64,000 bases of DNA from Halomonas chromatireducens (lineage in GTDB: Bacteria > Pseudomonadota > Gammaproteobacteria > Pseudomonadales > Halomonadaceae). The notes beneath the pieces were generated by a model. That model searched no databases. It was not told where the DNA came from and was given only the letters and a program-made list of their open reading frames with translations. Positions 8,270 through 20,533 of the stretch are shown here, piece after piece. A program made the translations under genes and the position numbers. The stretch's first letter is position 1. Every line of letters starts with the position of its first letter. The stretch is taken from contig NZ_CP014226.1 in NCBI RefSeq assembly GCF_001545155.1, positions 2,586,333 through 2,650,332 of the forward strand, read 5' to 3'.

Positions 8270-10904
8270 CAGCATTGCCGGGCGTTCCCACAGCGTGGGT
8301 GCTGTCCCGGACCTGGCAGGTCCGGGCGAAGTCCCGTGCGGGGCGCCCCAGGTGATAGCCCTGACCGAAGTCGATACCCAGCGCCGCTACGGCGGCCAGC
8401 ACCTCCTCATCCTCGATAAACTCGGCGACGGTGCTGACTCCCAGGCTCTGGGCCAGGGTCACGATACTCTTGACGAAGGCCATGTACTTCTCGTCATTGA
8501 GCATGTTGCGAATGAACTCCCCTTCGATCTTGATCATATCGATGGGGAACTGCTTCAGGTAGCGGAAGGACGAATAGCCCGAGCCGAAATCGTCGATGGC
8601 GAAATTGAAGCCCTCGAGCTTGAGGTCGAGTACGAACTTCTCCAGCAGCTTGAGGTTGCTGACGGTCTCGCGCTCGGTCAGCTCGAAGACGATGCGCTCT
8701 GGCAGGATGTCATAGTCGATGGCCAACTGGTGAATATGACTAATGAATTCACCTATTATCAGTGACTTGGGCGACAAGTTGATAAACAGCATACCCTCGT
8801 AGCCCTGCTCATGGATCTGGGCAAAGGCCTTCTCAATCAGCAGGTAGTCCATCTTGTGGATGACGCCGATGCTCTCGGCGATATCGATGAACTCCCCGGC
8901 AGGCACGATGCGATCATCGACCTGGATTCGCATCAGTAGCTCGTGGATATTCACCTCGCCGGTGCGTACGTCGGCGATGGGCTGGAAATAGGGCACGATG
9001 CGCTGCTCCTCGAGCGCACTGAGCACCATCTGGTTCTTCTCTCCCACCTCGCGGAACACCGCCGCCACCTCCTCGCTGTCCGGCAGTGCGATGCAGTTCT
9101 TCCCCTTCCGCTTGGCCTTGTACATCATGTTGTCGGCCATCAGGAAGAGGTCATGGGGATTGCTGGCATGGTTCGGGTAGCTGGCGATGCCGATCGAGGT
9201 GGTCGCCCTGACCGTGGAGCCGTCCGGGGCGGTCAGTACCTGGCTGGTCAGACTGTCGGCGATACGCAGCCCCACGGAGTAGGCCTGCTGCTGCTCGGTC
9301 TCGGGCAGGATAATGGTGAACTCGTCGCCGCCATAGCGGGCCAGGAAGTCGCCGGGGCGCACCGATGCCGACAGTGTCTCGGCAACAGCCTGCAGGAACT
9401 GGTCGCCGAAGGCATGCCCGTGACGATCGTTGACGTGCTTGAAGTTGTCGAGGTCGAGCATCAGCAGGCTGAAATGATCCTGGTGCCGGGTCGAGCGGCC
9501 CACCTCGTAGTTGAGCATGTCCTTGAAGATGCGCTGGTTGTGCAGCTGGGTGAGCGGGTCGCGGGTAGCGTAGAACTCCAGATCCCTGGTGTACTTGTAG
9601 ATCGCCTTGACTGAGCCAACCAGGTTGAGCAGCGTCGACAGGATGCCTTCGATGACGATGTGGCGGATCGGGTCCTGTGCCAGGTCGGACTGCACGCCAA
9701 TACCCACGATGCCGCCGATCTTGGGTGCCTCCAGTAACAGCGACTTGGTCTGCAGCCGAATATCCTCGGCAGTGAGTTCCGCCGCCAAGGGAACCCCTTC
9801 ACCACAGGGGTGAACGGAATGGTGAAACACTTTGAGTACGGTGGGTCCCACGCCGTGGGGCTTGGCTTCCACCAGCTGTGTGAGGATCCGTTCGAAGGTC
9901 TCGCGGGTTTCCACCACGACTTCGTGATACCAGAAGACCTCCAGCTCATAGCCCTCCTCCTCCACCTGGAATATCGTCACCAGAGTGTGGGCCGGCATGA
10001 TGGTATTGATCTCCGCCAGCAGCTCCTTGATGAACTCGCGCCAGTCGCGCACGACTTCAGAGGTGATGATGAACTTGCTGAGCAGGCGAATCTCGAACTC
10101 GAGGATATCCTTGTCGACAGCCACGTCCTTGAGCCGGCCGACCAGGGCATTGACGTGCTGGTAGGCGCTATCGAGTTCGCGGAAGTGGACGTCGATATCG
10201 CTGACATCCAGCTGCCGGAAATCCTCCACGGAATTGACCACCGCCAGGCGTGAGCGGAAGGCTTCCAGAGAGTCACGGATGCGACCGGCGAAAAGGGTCG
10301 AGATCGCCGCCGCCAGCAGCAGAATCAGCAGTGAGGCGACGATGAACATGGCCACGTAGTTCTGGCGCATCTCACGGCTGATTGGTGCCATGTCGTGCTG
10401 GATATCGATGACACCCAGTACATCGCCGCTGGCCGCGTTCTGGTGGCATGTCAGGCAGTCGGAGCGGGCGATCAGCGGCATGATACGCCGCACCGTACCA
10501 TCTTCACGCCATACCCGCTCGCCGCCCGAAGCCAGAGCAGAAAGAATGACGATATCCATGTCGGGCTGCTCGACTTCGCCGTAACGCTCCGCGACCCGGT
10601 CGCCACGATAGAATTCGAAGCGATAGCCGGAGCCTTCGTGGGCACGCCGGGTCTCCTCGACGAAGGCTTCCATCTGCTCCCGGTTCCAGCCCTGCCGCAT
10701 GACCTGCAGCATGGCATTGAAGCTCTGTCGAGCAAGGGTCTCGGAAGTCTGTTCGGCCTGACGGGCCAGGATATCCTCGTAGAGCAGCGTGGCCACCAGG
10801 GTCACTCCCAGGAAAACCGCCAGCGAGGCCGACAGGATGGCCATCAGCACGAACCCCTTGAGGGTCCTGAAGCAGGTGAAAAGCGATCGAGCCATGGTCA
10901 GCAT
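8232..10904 (-). CDS. Membrane sensor with CxxCH haem motif, GGDEF and EAL domains
   Basis: Cyclic-di-GMP enzyme of 890 aa. Order: TM1 (about 5-30); a periplasmic Tll0287/DUF3365-like domain with a single c-type haem motif in SDCLTCHQNA; TM2 (MFIVASLLILLLAAAIS); a linker with a GAF-like stretch; GGDEF (RYGGDEFTIILPE) with an inhibitory RxxD (RPGD) five residues before; then an EAL domain. The first EAL motif reads ELLMR, but the catalytic Glu is kept, as are FELTERE and DDFGSGY. Both activities may therefore be functional, possibly controlled by haem redox state or gas binding (inference). The ATG at 10904 has AAGGA 10 nt upstream; a TTG 33 nt earlier is less likely. Confidence 0.88.
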   Translation of the reverse strand: MLTMARSLFTCFRTLKGFVLMAILSASLAVFLGVTLVATLLYEDILARQAEQTSETLARQSFNAMLQVMRQGWNREQMEAFVEETRRAHEGSGYRFEFYRGDRVAERYGEVEQPDMDIVILSALASGGERVWREDGTVRRIMPLIARSDCLTCHQNAASGDVLGVIDIQHDMAPISREMRQNYVAMFIVASLLILLLAAAISTLFAGRIRDSLEAFRSRLAVVNSVEDFRQLDVSDIDVHFRELDSAYQHVNALVGRLKDVAVDKDILEFEIRLLSKFIITSEVVRDWREFIKELLAEINTIMPAHTLVTIFQVEEEGYELEVFWYHEVVVETRETFERILTQLVEAKPHGVGPTVLKVFHHSVHPCGEGVPLAAELTAEDIRLQTKSLLLEAPKIGGIVGIGVQSDLAQDPIRHIVIEGILSTLLNLVGSVKAIYKYTRDLEFYATRDPLTQLHNQRIFKDMLNYEVGRSTRHQDHFSLLMLDLDNFKHVNDRHGHAFGDQFLQAVAETLSASVRPGDFLARYGGDEFTIILPETEQQQAYSVGLRIADSLTSQVLTAPDGSTVRATTSIGIASYPNHASNPHDLFLMADNMMYKAKRKGKNCIALPDSEEVAAVFREVGEKNQMVLSALEEQRIVPYFQPIADVRTGEVNIHELLMRIQVDDRIVPAGEFIDIAESIGVIHKMDYLLIEKAFAQIHEQGYEGMLFINLSPKSLIIGEFISHIHQLAIDYDILPERIVFELTERETVSNLKLLEKFVLDLKLEGFNFAIDDFGSGYSSFRYLKQFPIDMIKIEGEFIRNMLNDEKYMAFVKSIVTLAQSLGVSTVAEFIEDEEVLAAVAALGIDFGQGYHLGRPARDFARTCQVRDSTHAVGTPGNAVMAQACPESDRE

Positions 10905-11074
10905 TGCAAACCCATCCTTCGAGACAGGAGCCAGCAAACCACTACCCTAGTTGAGAGATTTCGGCTGAAGTACTAGAAATATCATCCGATGTGTTGAGAA
11001 TATTAATCAAATGATATAGATCAAATCTTCGTTACATTTCTCTCCGACCAAGACTGAACAAAGGTCGCAAGGCG

Positions 11075-13466
<2,392 letters not shown>

Positions 13467-13495
13467 GTGGGTGCGGCATGGTACTCGGTCAGGCG

Positions 13496-15202
13496 TCAAT
13501 TCACCTGGTAGCGATTGAGGCGGTTGCGGCGCTCGAACTCCTGCACGCGCTGGCGGGCAAACTCCACGGTCTGGGCCGTCATGACGCTGTGATTCTCGTC
13601 CTTCAGCTCGCCACCCAGGTTGCGCACGATAACCATGGCGGTTTCCACCATCGCTTCGAAGGCTGCCGCCGTGTCCAGCGCGCCGGGCAGAGGCATCAGC
13701 AGGGTGACGCCAGGCGTGCGGAACGCATCCATGGCCTCGATGGGGAAGGTCCCGGGCTTGATCACGTTGACCATGGAGAATTGCAGCTCGCTCTCCGGGT
13801 CCTCGGTCTCGAAGCGATGGAAGATACCCATCTCACTGCTGTAGCGCAGGCCGCAGGCCAGCATCAGGTCCAGCAGCGCCTCGCCGGAGAAGCCCTGCTC
13901 GTCACGGGAAAGCACGCTGATGACGATGACCTCATCGGAATGGCTGAGGGTTTCCCGGGCGCGCTCGGCATTGACGTCGTGCCGCAGGGCCTTGGCCAGG
14001 GTCGGGTGGGCTCGCACCACGTCATCGTCGAACATGGCACCATCCGGCTCGCCGTTCGAGCCTTGCTCGGCAGCGGACGGCTGCAGCTCGAAGGTGAGAT
14101 CGTCACGCTCTGCCACTTGTTGTTGCCGCGCCCGCGGGGGTGCGAACAGTGGATCGTCGTCGTCGGCCATCTCGATGGCCTGGGCTTCGAGGCGGCGGCG
14201 CTCGGCGTCCCTGGCGGCCTGCTCGGCCTCGGCCTCACGGCGACGCTGGGCATCCTGGGCGGCCTTCTCAGCACGCGCCTGCTCACGGCGCGACTTTTCC
14301 AGCTGCTTCTCTTCCCGCCGCTTGGCCAGGCGCTGCTGCATGGACGCGCCGAAGCGCTGCATTGAATGACCCATGCGCCGCGAGCGGCTCTTGAGCGAAT
14401 CCGTCATGCCCTCCAGGTCGACAAGGCGGTAGCGCTCGTCGTCATCATGCAACGCTTCGTGATCGTGAGGATCGGCTGCCAGCGGTTCGGCTGCCATGGC
14501 GGCGGGGGGCTCGGCATCGTCCAGCGCCGAGAGCGTCGGCTCGCGACGCGGCACATCCGTTTCGGCACCGTCAGACGGCTGCGACGTAGCGGCAGCAGGA
14601 TCTGGCTGACGCGCCTGCATGGTCGGTTGCACGCTGGGCTCGGCTGGCGCTTCCACTTCCTTGCGCGCAGGTTCACCGAGCGTGGGCTCGGTGCTGGCGG
14701 CAGGCGTTCGTTCGTGCTGATCGCGTGTGAGTGCAGTGTCGCGACGAGAGGGCTCGCTGGGCAACGGCGACGCACCCCTGGTGCTTGTCGCATCGAGCGA
14801 TGGCTCGGCCCGAGCGGGCGTCTGGACGTCGTCACGCGGTGGCGACGCCGCTGCCGGCGGCGGGCTTGCCACGGGCCGTTCAGGCGTGTGCCTCGCAGCC
14901 TTCAGGCCAGACAGCACCCGAGAAGGGCCGGGGTGCTCCTGGCGCTTCAACTTGGGCTTGGGTTTGCTCTGCCCCTGGTCATAGCTGGCAGGGCTGATGA
15001 CACGCGCCCCACCGTTGGGCAGTTCCCAATTGGTGTCAGCCTCGGACGATGCTGTTGCGTCATCGATACCGTGGTTGCTCTGTTCCCCTACCTGGTCCAG
15101 GCGGGGCACTCGGCGCTGGCGTTTCAGGCGACGTACCCCATCAACTACGATGAGAGTCACCAGTGCCAGCCCCAGAATGATCAGCCATTCTCTAAGTTCC
15201 AT
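13496..15202 (-). CDS. zipA: Cell division protein ZipA
   Basis: Inner-membrane FtsZ anchor. Residues 1-25 give the N-out membrane helix (LREWLIILGLALVTLIVVDG) followed by a basic patch RRLKRQRR; then a very long disordered Pro/Ala/Thr/Glu linker, a charged K/R/E coiled coil (about 290-345), and the C-terminal FtsZ-binding domain (about 425-568: VIVISVLSRDEQGFSGE, CGLRYSSEMGIFHRFE). At 568 aa it is much longer than E. coli ZipA (328), mostly in the linker. It follows smc on the same strand with a 225-bp gap. Confidence 0.93.
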   Translation of the reverse strand: MELREWLIILGLALVTLIVVDGVRRLKRQRRVPRLDQVGEQSNHGIDDATASSEADTNWELPNGGARVISPASYDQGQSKPKPKLKRQEHPGPSRVLSGLKAARHTPERPVASPPPAAASPPRDDVQTPARAEPSLDATSTRGASPLPSEPSRRDTALTRDQHERTPAASTEPTLGEPARKEVEAPAEPSVQPTMQARQPDPAAATSQPSDGAETDVPRREPTLSALDDAEPPAAMAAEPLAADPHDHEALHDDDERYRLVDLEGMTDSLKSRSRRMGHSMQRFGASMQQRLAKRREEKQLEKSRREQARAEKAAQDAQRRREAEAEQAARDAERRRLEAQAIEMADDDDPLFAPPRARQQQVAERDDLTFELQPSAAEQGSNGEPDGAMFDDDVVRAHPTLAKALRHDVNAERARETLSHSDEVIVISVLSRDEQGFSGEALLDLMLACGLRYSSEMGIFHRFETEDPESELQFSMVNVIKPGTFPIEAMDAFRTPGVTLLMPLPGALDTAAAFEAMVETAMVIVRNLGGELKDENHSVMTAQTVEFARQRVQEFERRNRLNRYQVN

Positions 15203-15427
15203 GGGTCGTCTTGCCTATCACTAGGGCGCCATGCCGGATGGATGTCCGTCAACAGCATAGCGCGATTGCCTAAAAAAGGGCCACTTTTTTTATTTGTCAA
15301 GCCCCGGCATTATCGCTTGAGAGTCCAATCGACCCTGCGCCTTTCCCTGTCATTTCACACTTCGATAGTGTGATCAGACCATGATATACATTCTGATATC
15401 GCGTTTCTTCCACGCTTGCAAGCCCTG

Positions 15428-18400
15428 TCAGGCCTCGGCCAGCGCGGCGGCCTCCTCGACACCTACCGCAACCAGACGTGAAACGCCGGGCTCCTGCATG
15501 GTAACACCCATCAGCCTTTCCGCCGCCTCCATGGCGATCTTATTATGGGTGATATAGATAAACTGCACCGAATCCGACATGTCCTTCACCAACTTGGCAT
15601 AGCGTCCCACATTGGCATCATCCAGCGGTGCATCCACTTCGTCGAGCATGCAGAAAGGGGCAGGATTGAGCTGAAAGATAGCGAAGACGAGGGACAGGGC
15701 AGTCAGTGCCTTTTCGCCCCCCGAGAGCAAGTGAATGGTGCTGTTCTTCTTGCCGGGAGGGCGTGCCATGATCGCCACGCCGGTGTCCAGCAAATCATCC
15801 CCGGTGAGCGTCAACCATGCGGTTCCACCGCCGAAGACTCGGGGGAAAAGCGTCTGCAGTCCCTGGTTGACCCGCTCGAAGGTGTCGCGAAAACGGGTAC
15901 GGGTTTCCTGGTCAATACGTCGGATCGCCTTCTCCAGCGTCTCCAGCGCCTCGTTCAATTCAGCCTGCTGGGCCTCCAGGTAGTCGCGACGCTCGGCCTG
16001 CTGGTCGTACTCCTCGATGGCGGCGAGGTTGATCGCACCCAATCGGCGGACTCGCTCGGCGACCTCCTCCAGCCGGGCCTGCCAGGCGGATTCGGTGGCC
16101 TCGGGGTCCAGCACCTCCAGCAGGGCAGCAACCTCATGACCCAGCTCCTTGAGCTGCTCGTCCTGGGTTTCCGCCTTGAGGGCGAGGGCCTGGACCTGCA
16201 TGCGTGACTCCTGGAGGCGCTCGCGGATCCCTTCCAGGCTGCGTTCGTGTCCCTGGCGAGCCTGCTCGTCTTCGCGCAGCCGTTCGGCCAGCTCGGCGGC
16301 ACGGCCGCGCACTTCATTGAGCGCTCGCTCGTCGCCTTCACGCCGGTGCAGCAGGTCGTCGAGGCGTTCGCGCTGCTCCTCGTCGGGCTCTCGCAGCTGT
16401 TCCAGCGCATCGTTCAGTTCGCTACAGCGGTCCGCAAGGCGCTGGCGGACATCGCCGGCACGCCCCTGCTGTTCCGCCAGGCCCTCCCGCTCGGTGGAGA
16501 GCCGCTGGTGTTCCAGTGCCAGCTGCTGGGCGCGATCGTTGAGCGGGCGCTGGCGGGCACGCAGCGAGGCAAGCCGCTCTCGGCTCTGGCTGCGCTCGCG
16601 CTCCAGCCGCTCGCGCTGCTCGGCGCCCTCTTCGAGGCTCGCCATGGCCTGCTGCCACTGTTCACGGGCCTCCTCGATGGCTAGCCGCGTTTCTTCACCG
16701 CTCTCACGCAGCCGCTCGACTTCTTCGACCAGTTCAGCGGCACGCCCCTGCAGATGCTCGAGCCGGCTGGCCAGGCCGCTGTCCTGGACCGCCAGCTGCT
16801 GATGCTCAGTGGCCAGGCGGCGCTCATCGTGGCGTACGCCTTCCAGGGCGCCTTCGGCCTGTTCGACCCGCTCGCGCTCGACGGCCAGTTCGGCATCCTG
16901 GGCGACCAGTCGGGTCTCGACCTCGTCCAGCTCCGCGGCGACCTCATCCCGACGCCGCCGGCTGACCAGCAGCGCGTCAGGGCCTGCGCCCTGGCCGCGG
17001 TGGCGTATCCAGTCACGGCCCAGCCATAGCCCCTGCGGCGTGATCAGGCTCTCGCCTGCGGCCAGGCCTTCGCGTTCCCCCCAGGCCTGGGCATCGCTTT
17101 CCACGCAGCGAATCGCCTCCAGCCAGGCCGTAGCGGCTCCGGCGCCGCGCACCCGTGCCGCCAGGCTATGGGACTGCGGCTCTCCAACGGTATCAGGGGA
17201 GAGCGCACCCAGTTCGGCGGGCGGCGCAGCGCTTGCGGCCTGAAAGGTGTCGGGTGTGGCCAGCCGCGCCTTGAGCCACGGCGCCAGCACCCAGGAGACG
17301 CTGGCTTCCCAACCGGGGTCGACCGTCAGGGACTCCCCCAGCCGGGGGGCATCGCCCAGGCCGTGGTCGGCCAGGTGGCTTGCCAGCGCTTCGTCCGGAT
17401 CGGTCAGAGCGGCCTGGATCAGCGCGTCCAGCGAGGCGAGCTCACCCTGGAGCACGCTGCGCCGGGCACGCTGTCCTTCGCGTCCCTGCTCCAGCGCGGC
17501 GGCGGCGGCGCGGGCCGTGTCGCGCTGTTCCTGCAGCTGCTCGCGCCGCGCCTCGGCGCTCTCCTGCTCCAGCTGGAACTCGGCAAGTCGCTCCTGGTGC
17601 TCGCCCCGCCGGGCCTGCAGCTCGGCCAGGTCCGGCAGCTCCTGCTGCTGCTGGCGGCGGCGCTGCTCGTCGGCGTCCAGCCGTGCCAGACGTTCTTCCA
17701 GTTCGCGCAGGCGATCCTGCGCGCGCTCGGCTGCGCGGCTGGCCTCCCGCCAGCCCTCGCTGAAGGCCTCATAGGCGAGTTCGGCCTCCTCGGCAGCCGG
17801 CTCGGCGTCTTCCAGCATCGCCTCCATCTCGGCCAACTGTTCGGCGACTTCCTCCTGCTCAGGGCCCAGGCGCTCGAGACGCTCGTCAAGCCCCGCCAGC
17901 CGCGCCTGGTCCTCTTCGCCCAGTCGGTCCAGCTCGGCCAGCTCGCGATGGGCACTCTCCAGGTCGCGCCCCAGCTGGGTTTCCCGGCTGCGCGCGTGCT
18001 CCAGGTTCTGCTCCAGCCGGGCGATGGCGCCGGTGGTCTCAAAGAACCGCGCCTGACACGCTTCCAGCTCTTCGGCCAGGCGGTCATGGCCGGCCCGAGC
18101 CTCCTCGAGGCGGGTCTCGCACTGGCGCATGCCGAGGATCTCGCGCTCCACCGCGGTTTCCAGTTCGCGGACACGGCCCTCCTCCTCGCCCTGCCGTGCG
18201 CGCAGCGCGCGGCCACGCAAGAGCGCCAGCTCACCCTTGAGCCGGTGCTCTTGCGTCTTGAGGGTCTGGTAGCGCCGCGCCGCCTCGGCCTGCCGCCGCA
18301 GGCGCTCCAGCTGCTTGTCGAGCTCTTGGCGAATATCGTCCAGCCGCTCGAGGTTCTCGCGGGTGCGCCGCATTCGGTTCTCGGTCTCCCGGCGGCGCTC

Positions 18401-18922
18401 CTTGTACTTGGAGATCCCGGCGGCCTCTTCCAGGGTGGCGCGCAGCTCTTCGGGACGCGCCTCGATCAAGCGCGAGATCATGCCCTGCCCGATGATGGCG
18501 TAGGAACGCGGACCCAGGCCGGTGCCCAGGAAGAGATCGGCGATATCACGGCGACGACACTTCTGGCCGTTGAAGAAGTAAGCGGACTGGCCGTCGCGGG
18601 AGACCTGACGCTTGACCGCGATTTCGGCGTACTGGGCGTAGAGGCCGCCCATGCTGCCGTCGCTGTTGTCGAAGCGCAGCTCGATGGCGGCCTGCCCCAC
18701 CGGCTTGCGCGCGGTGGAGCCGTTGAAGATGACGTCGGTCATCGATTCGCCGCGCAGGGTCTTGGCCGAGGACTCGCCCATGACCCAGCGCACGGCGTCG
18801 ATGATATTCGACTTGCCGCAGCCGTTGGGCCCGACGATGGCGGTCATGTTGCCATCGAAGGGCACCGTGACCGGGTCGACGAAGGACTTGAACCCGCTCA
18901 GGCGAATCGAGGTGAGTCGCAT
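15428..18922 (-). CDS. smc: Chromosome segregation ATPase SMC
   Basis: 1164 aa, full-length SMC. Walker A GPNGCGKSN lies at 31-39, long coiled coils flank a hinge near the middle (about 520-660), and the C-terminal head has the signature LLSGGEKALTALSLVFA with Walker B FCMLDEVDAPLDD. It compacts and separates the chromosome as a homodimer with ScpA/ScpB, which are not in this window. The start lies 5 nt after the stop of the CcmI-like gene, so the two are probably co-translated. Confidence 0.96.
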   Translation of the reverse strand: MRLTSIRLSGFKSFVDPVTVPFDGNMTAIVGPNGCGKSNIIDAVRWVMGESSAKTLRGESMTDVIFNGSTARKPVGQAAIELRFDNSDGSMGGLYAQYAEIAVKRQVSRDGQSAYFFNGQKCRRRDIADLFLGTGLGPRSYAIIGQGMISRLIEARPEELRATLEEAAGISKYKERRRETENRMRRTRENLERLDDIRQELDKQLERLRRQAEAARRYQTLKTQEHRLKGELALLRGRALRARQGEEEGRVRELETAVEREILGMRQCETRLEEARAGHDRLAEELEACQARFFETTGAIARLEQNLEHARSRETQLGRDLESAHRELAELDRLGEEDQARLAGLDERLERLGPEQEEVAEQLAEMEAMLEDAEPAAEEAELAYEAFSEGWREASRAAERAQDRLRELEERLARLDADEQRRRQQQQELPDLAELQARRGEHQERLAEFQLEQESAEARREQLQEQRDTARAAAAALEQGREGQRARRSVLQGELASLDALIQAALTDPDEALASHLADHGLGDAPRLGESLTVDPGWEASVSWVLAPWLKARLATPDTFQAASAAPPAELGALSPDTVGEPQSHSLAARVRGAGAATAWLEAIRCVESDAQAWGEREGLAAGESLITPQGLWLGRDWIRHRGQGAGPDALLVSRRRRDEVAAELDEVETRLVAQDAELAVERERVEQAEGALEGVRHDERRLATEHQQLAVQDSGLASRLEHLQGRAAELVEEVERLRESGEETRLAIEEAREQWQQAMASLEEGAEQRERLERERSQSRERLASLRARQRPLNDRAQQLALEHQRLSTEREGLAEQQGRAGDVRQRLADRCSELNDALEQLREPDEEQRERLDDLLHRREGDERALNEVRGRAAELAERLREDEQARQGHERSLEGIRERLQESRMQVQALALKAETQDEQLKELGHEVAALLEVLDPEATESAWQARLEEVAERVRRLGAINLAAIEEYDQQAERRDYLEAQQAELNEALETLEKAIRRIDQETRTRFRDTFERVNQGLQTLFPRVFGGGTAWLTLTGDDLLDTGVAIMARPPGKKNSTIHLLSGGEKALTALSLVFAIFQLNPAPFCMLDEVDAPLDDANVGRYAKLVKDMSDSVQFIYITHNKIAMEAAERLMGVTMQEPGVSRLVAVGVEEAAALAEA

Positions 18923-18927
18923 CCCGA

Positions 18928-20091
18928 CTACTCGACGAGACGGTCGATGACAACCTCCGTGGGTTCACCGTCGACGCTGCCCACGGCGACCCCATCGAGA
19001 TCACCGAACATGTCCCCGGGTGCCGGAGTGGCGTCGCCGCTGGAGGTAACGCGTACCAGCAGCCTGGCCTCGCTCACCTGTGACAGGCTCGCTTCATCGG
19101 ACATGGCATGGCGGTCGTCGAGCACCAGGCTCGTGGGCAGGTCGCCGAGCGTGACACGGGCCACGGCCAGCGGGGGTAGCTCACCTGCCATGTCGCGGGC
19201 AATGATGAAGACACGAGTATCGTCATCGAGCATTCCCTGCAGGCTCTCGTCCAGGCGAACACTGACGTGGATGCCGGGTCCCTGGGCAATGGGCTCCTGC
19301 TCTTCCGGGGCAACGCCGAGGCGCTGCTGGGCGATGCGAATGCCTTCCCGCAGGGCTTCCGAGGAGCTGGAGTCGGACATGCCGGCGATGGCGCGACGCC
19401 AGCGATCGATGGCCAGCTCGTAATCACCGCCGTCGAACGCCTGGACCCCAAGCATGCCGAGGATGGTGGGCTCGCGGGGGTCACGCTCCAGGGTCTCGTC
19501 GACCAGTGCCTGCACTTCGCCGGTGACACTGCGGTTGGCCATGAAGAACTTCAACTGGGCCTTCTGCGCCAGCAGCGAGGCCTGCCGCCCCTCGAGTTCG
19601 ATCAGGTTCTCCAGCGCATTCAGTGCCGCGGTGCCCTGACCGGAATCGCGGTAGATGGGGTAAAGAGAGGCCCAGACATTGGGGTTGTTCGGCTGGCGTT
19701 CTGCCTGCTGTTCCAGGCGCTCTACCAGCGTCGGCATGGAGTCGCTCTCCTGGAAGGCCTCGTAGATTGCCAGGTCGCCTTCGGCGCCGTGCTGCAGGTA
19801 CCAGGCCACCGACCCGATCACCACCGCCACCGCCACCAGCGGGACGACCAGACGGCCGGAGGCGGGCGAGTGCAACGGAGAACGCTTAAGGTCCTCGGTA
19901 TCCTCCAGCAGGCTGCGATCGAGCTCCAGGCGATCCTCCTCGAAACGTGCCTGGTCGATATCGCCCCGCTCCAGCGCCGCTTCCAGCGAGGCCAGGCGGC
20001 GGCGATAGATCGCCACGTTCTGTTCCGCGGACTTGTCGTTTTCCTCAAAGCTGACCTGGGCATCGTATACCAGGCGCGCCCGCCGCACCAA
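18928..20091 (-). CDS. CcmI-like TPR protein, N-terminus apparently missing
   Basis: The region NVAIYRRRLASLEAALERG (27-45) with RFEEDRLELDRSLLED is the conserved cytoplasmic block of cytochrome-c maturation factor CcmI. It is followed by the second membrane helix (LVVPLVAVAVVIGSVAWYL, 80-98), TPR-like helices (about 115-260) and a C-terminal periplasmic region. Normal CcmI begins with another membrane helix. Here only a short hydrophobic stretch precedes VRRARLVYDA, in-frame DNA runs into a TGA just upstream, and the best start is a TTG at 20091 without a clear ribosome site. No other ccm gene is in the window. It could be a 5'-truncated orphan or a CcmI paralogue kept for coupling to smc. 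Confidence 0.6.
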   Translation of the reverse strand: MVRRARLVYDAQVSFEENDKSAEQNVAIYRRRLASLEAALERGDIDQARFEEDRLELDRSLLEDTEDLKRSPLHSPASGRLVVPLVAVAVVIGSVAWYLQHGAEGDLAIYEAFQESDSMPTLVERLEQQAERQPNNPNVWASLYPIYRDSGQGTAALNALENLIELEGRQASLLAQKAQLKFFMANRSVTGEVQALVDETLERDPREPTILGMLGVQAFDGGDYELAIDRWRRAIAGMSDSSSSEALREGIRIAQQRLGVAPEEQEPIAQGPGIHVSVRLDESLQGMLDDDTRVFIIARDMAGELPPLAVARVTLGDLPTSLVLDDRHAMSDEASLSQVSEARLLVRVTSSGDATPAPGDMFGDLDGVAVGSVDGEPTEVVIDRLVE

Positions 20092-20533
20092 AAGAACTGG
20101 AAGGCCGCGAAGAAACCATCACTTTTTCAATGCCCCGTGAGCTGCATCAACTGGTAATTGCCAGGAGCTGATGAAAAGGGATCCTACCCAGTCGCAGTGG
20201 ACACCCCGTTAACGTGGCTCACTACAACTAGGTACCGCATGGCGAAGCAAGCTATCCGAAGGAAGTCGTATATTGCAATTATGGCAGCATCGTTTCATAT
20301 ATTCATGCTGCTTATGCTGTAAATTTTTCATAAAATGATTGACGTAAATAAAATTTCTTTTGTCAGGATAGGTCTTTGCTAAGTCGGTCGGGTTAAAATG
20401 CCGCGGATTTATACTAGTTGTTAGCATCGTTAGGACGGATGATTGATATGCTGGAGCTATTTTTATTCGTAGGAGATGTTGCGCAGAAGCCTCAGGTCAG
20501 TCAGCCGCGTGACGTAATGTTTTGGAGGGTCAT
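20092..20533. other. AT-rich gap, no gene supported
   Basis: Between the CcmI-like start and the next gene. Composition shifts sharply to A/T from about 20220. The only open frame, 72 codons on the minus strand (20209-20427), has no ribosome site and no recognisable features. The stretch probably holds the promoter of the Popeye-like gene, but no convincing -35/-10 pair stands out. A rearrangement that removed the start of the CcmI-like gene may have its junction near 20100-20220. Confidence 0.5.

Noticed and set aside
15270..15300. A-run/T-run stretch upstream of zipA as a terminator
   Set aside because: The possible stem is only A-T pairs around GGGCCA and is too weak; better explained as AT-rich promoter DNA.
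17168..19423. 751-codon plus-strand frame opposite smc
   Set aside because: Shadow of smc and the CcmI-like gene; repetitive Leu/Gln/Ala sequence with no motif.
20209..20427. 72-codon minus-strand frame in the AT-rich gap
   Set aside because: No ribosome binding site, no hydrophobic or conserved pattern; open by chance in AT-rich DNA.
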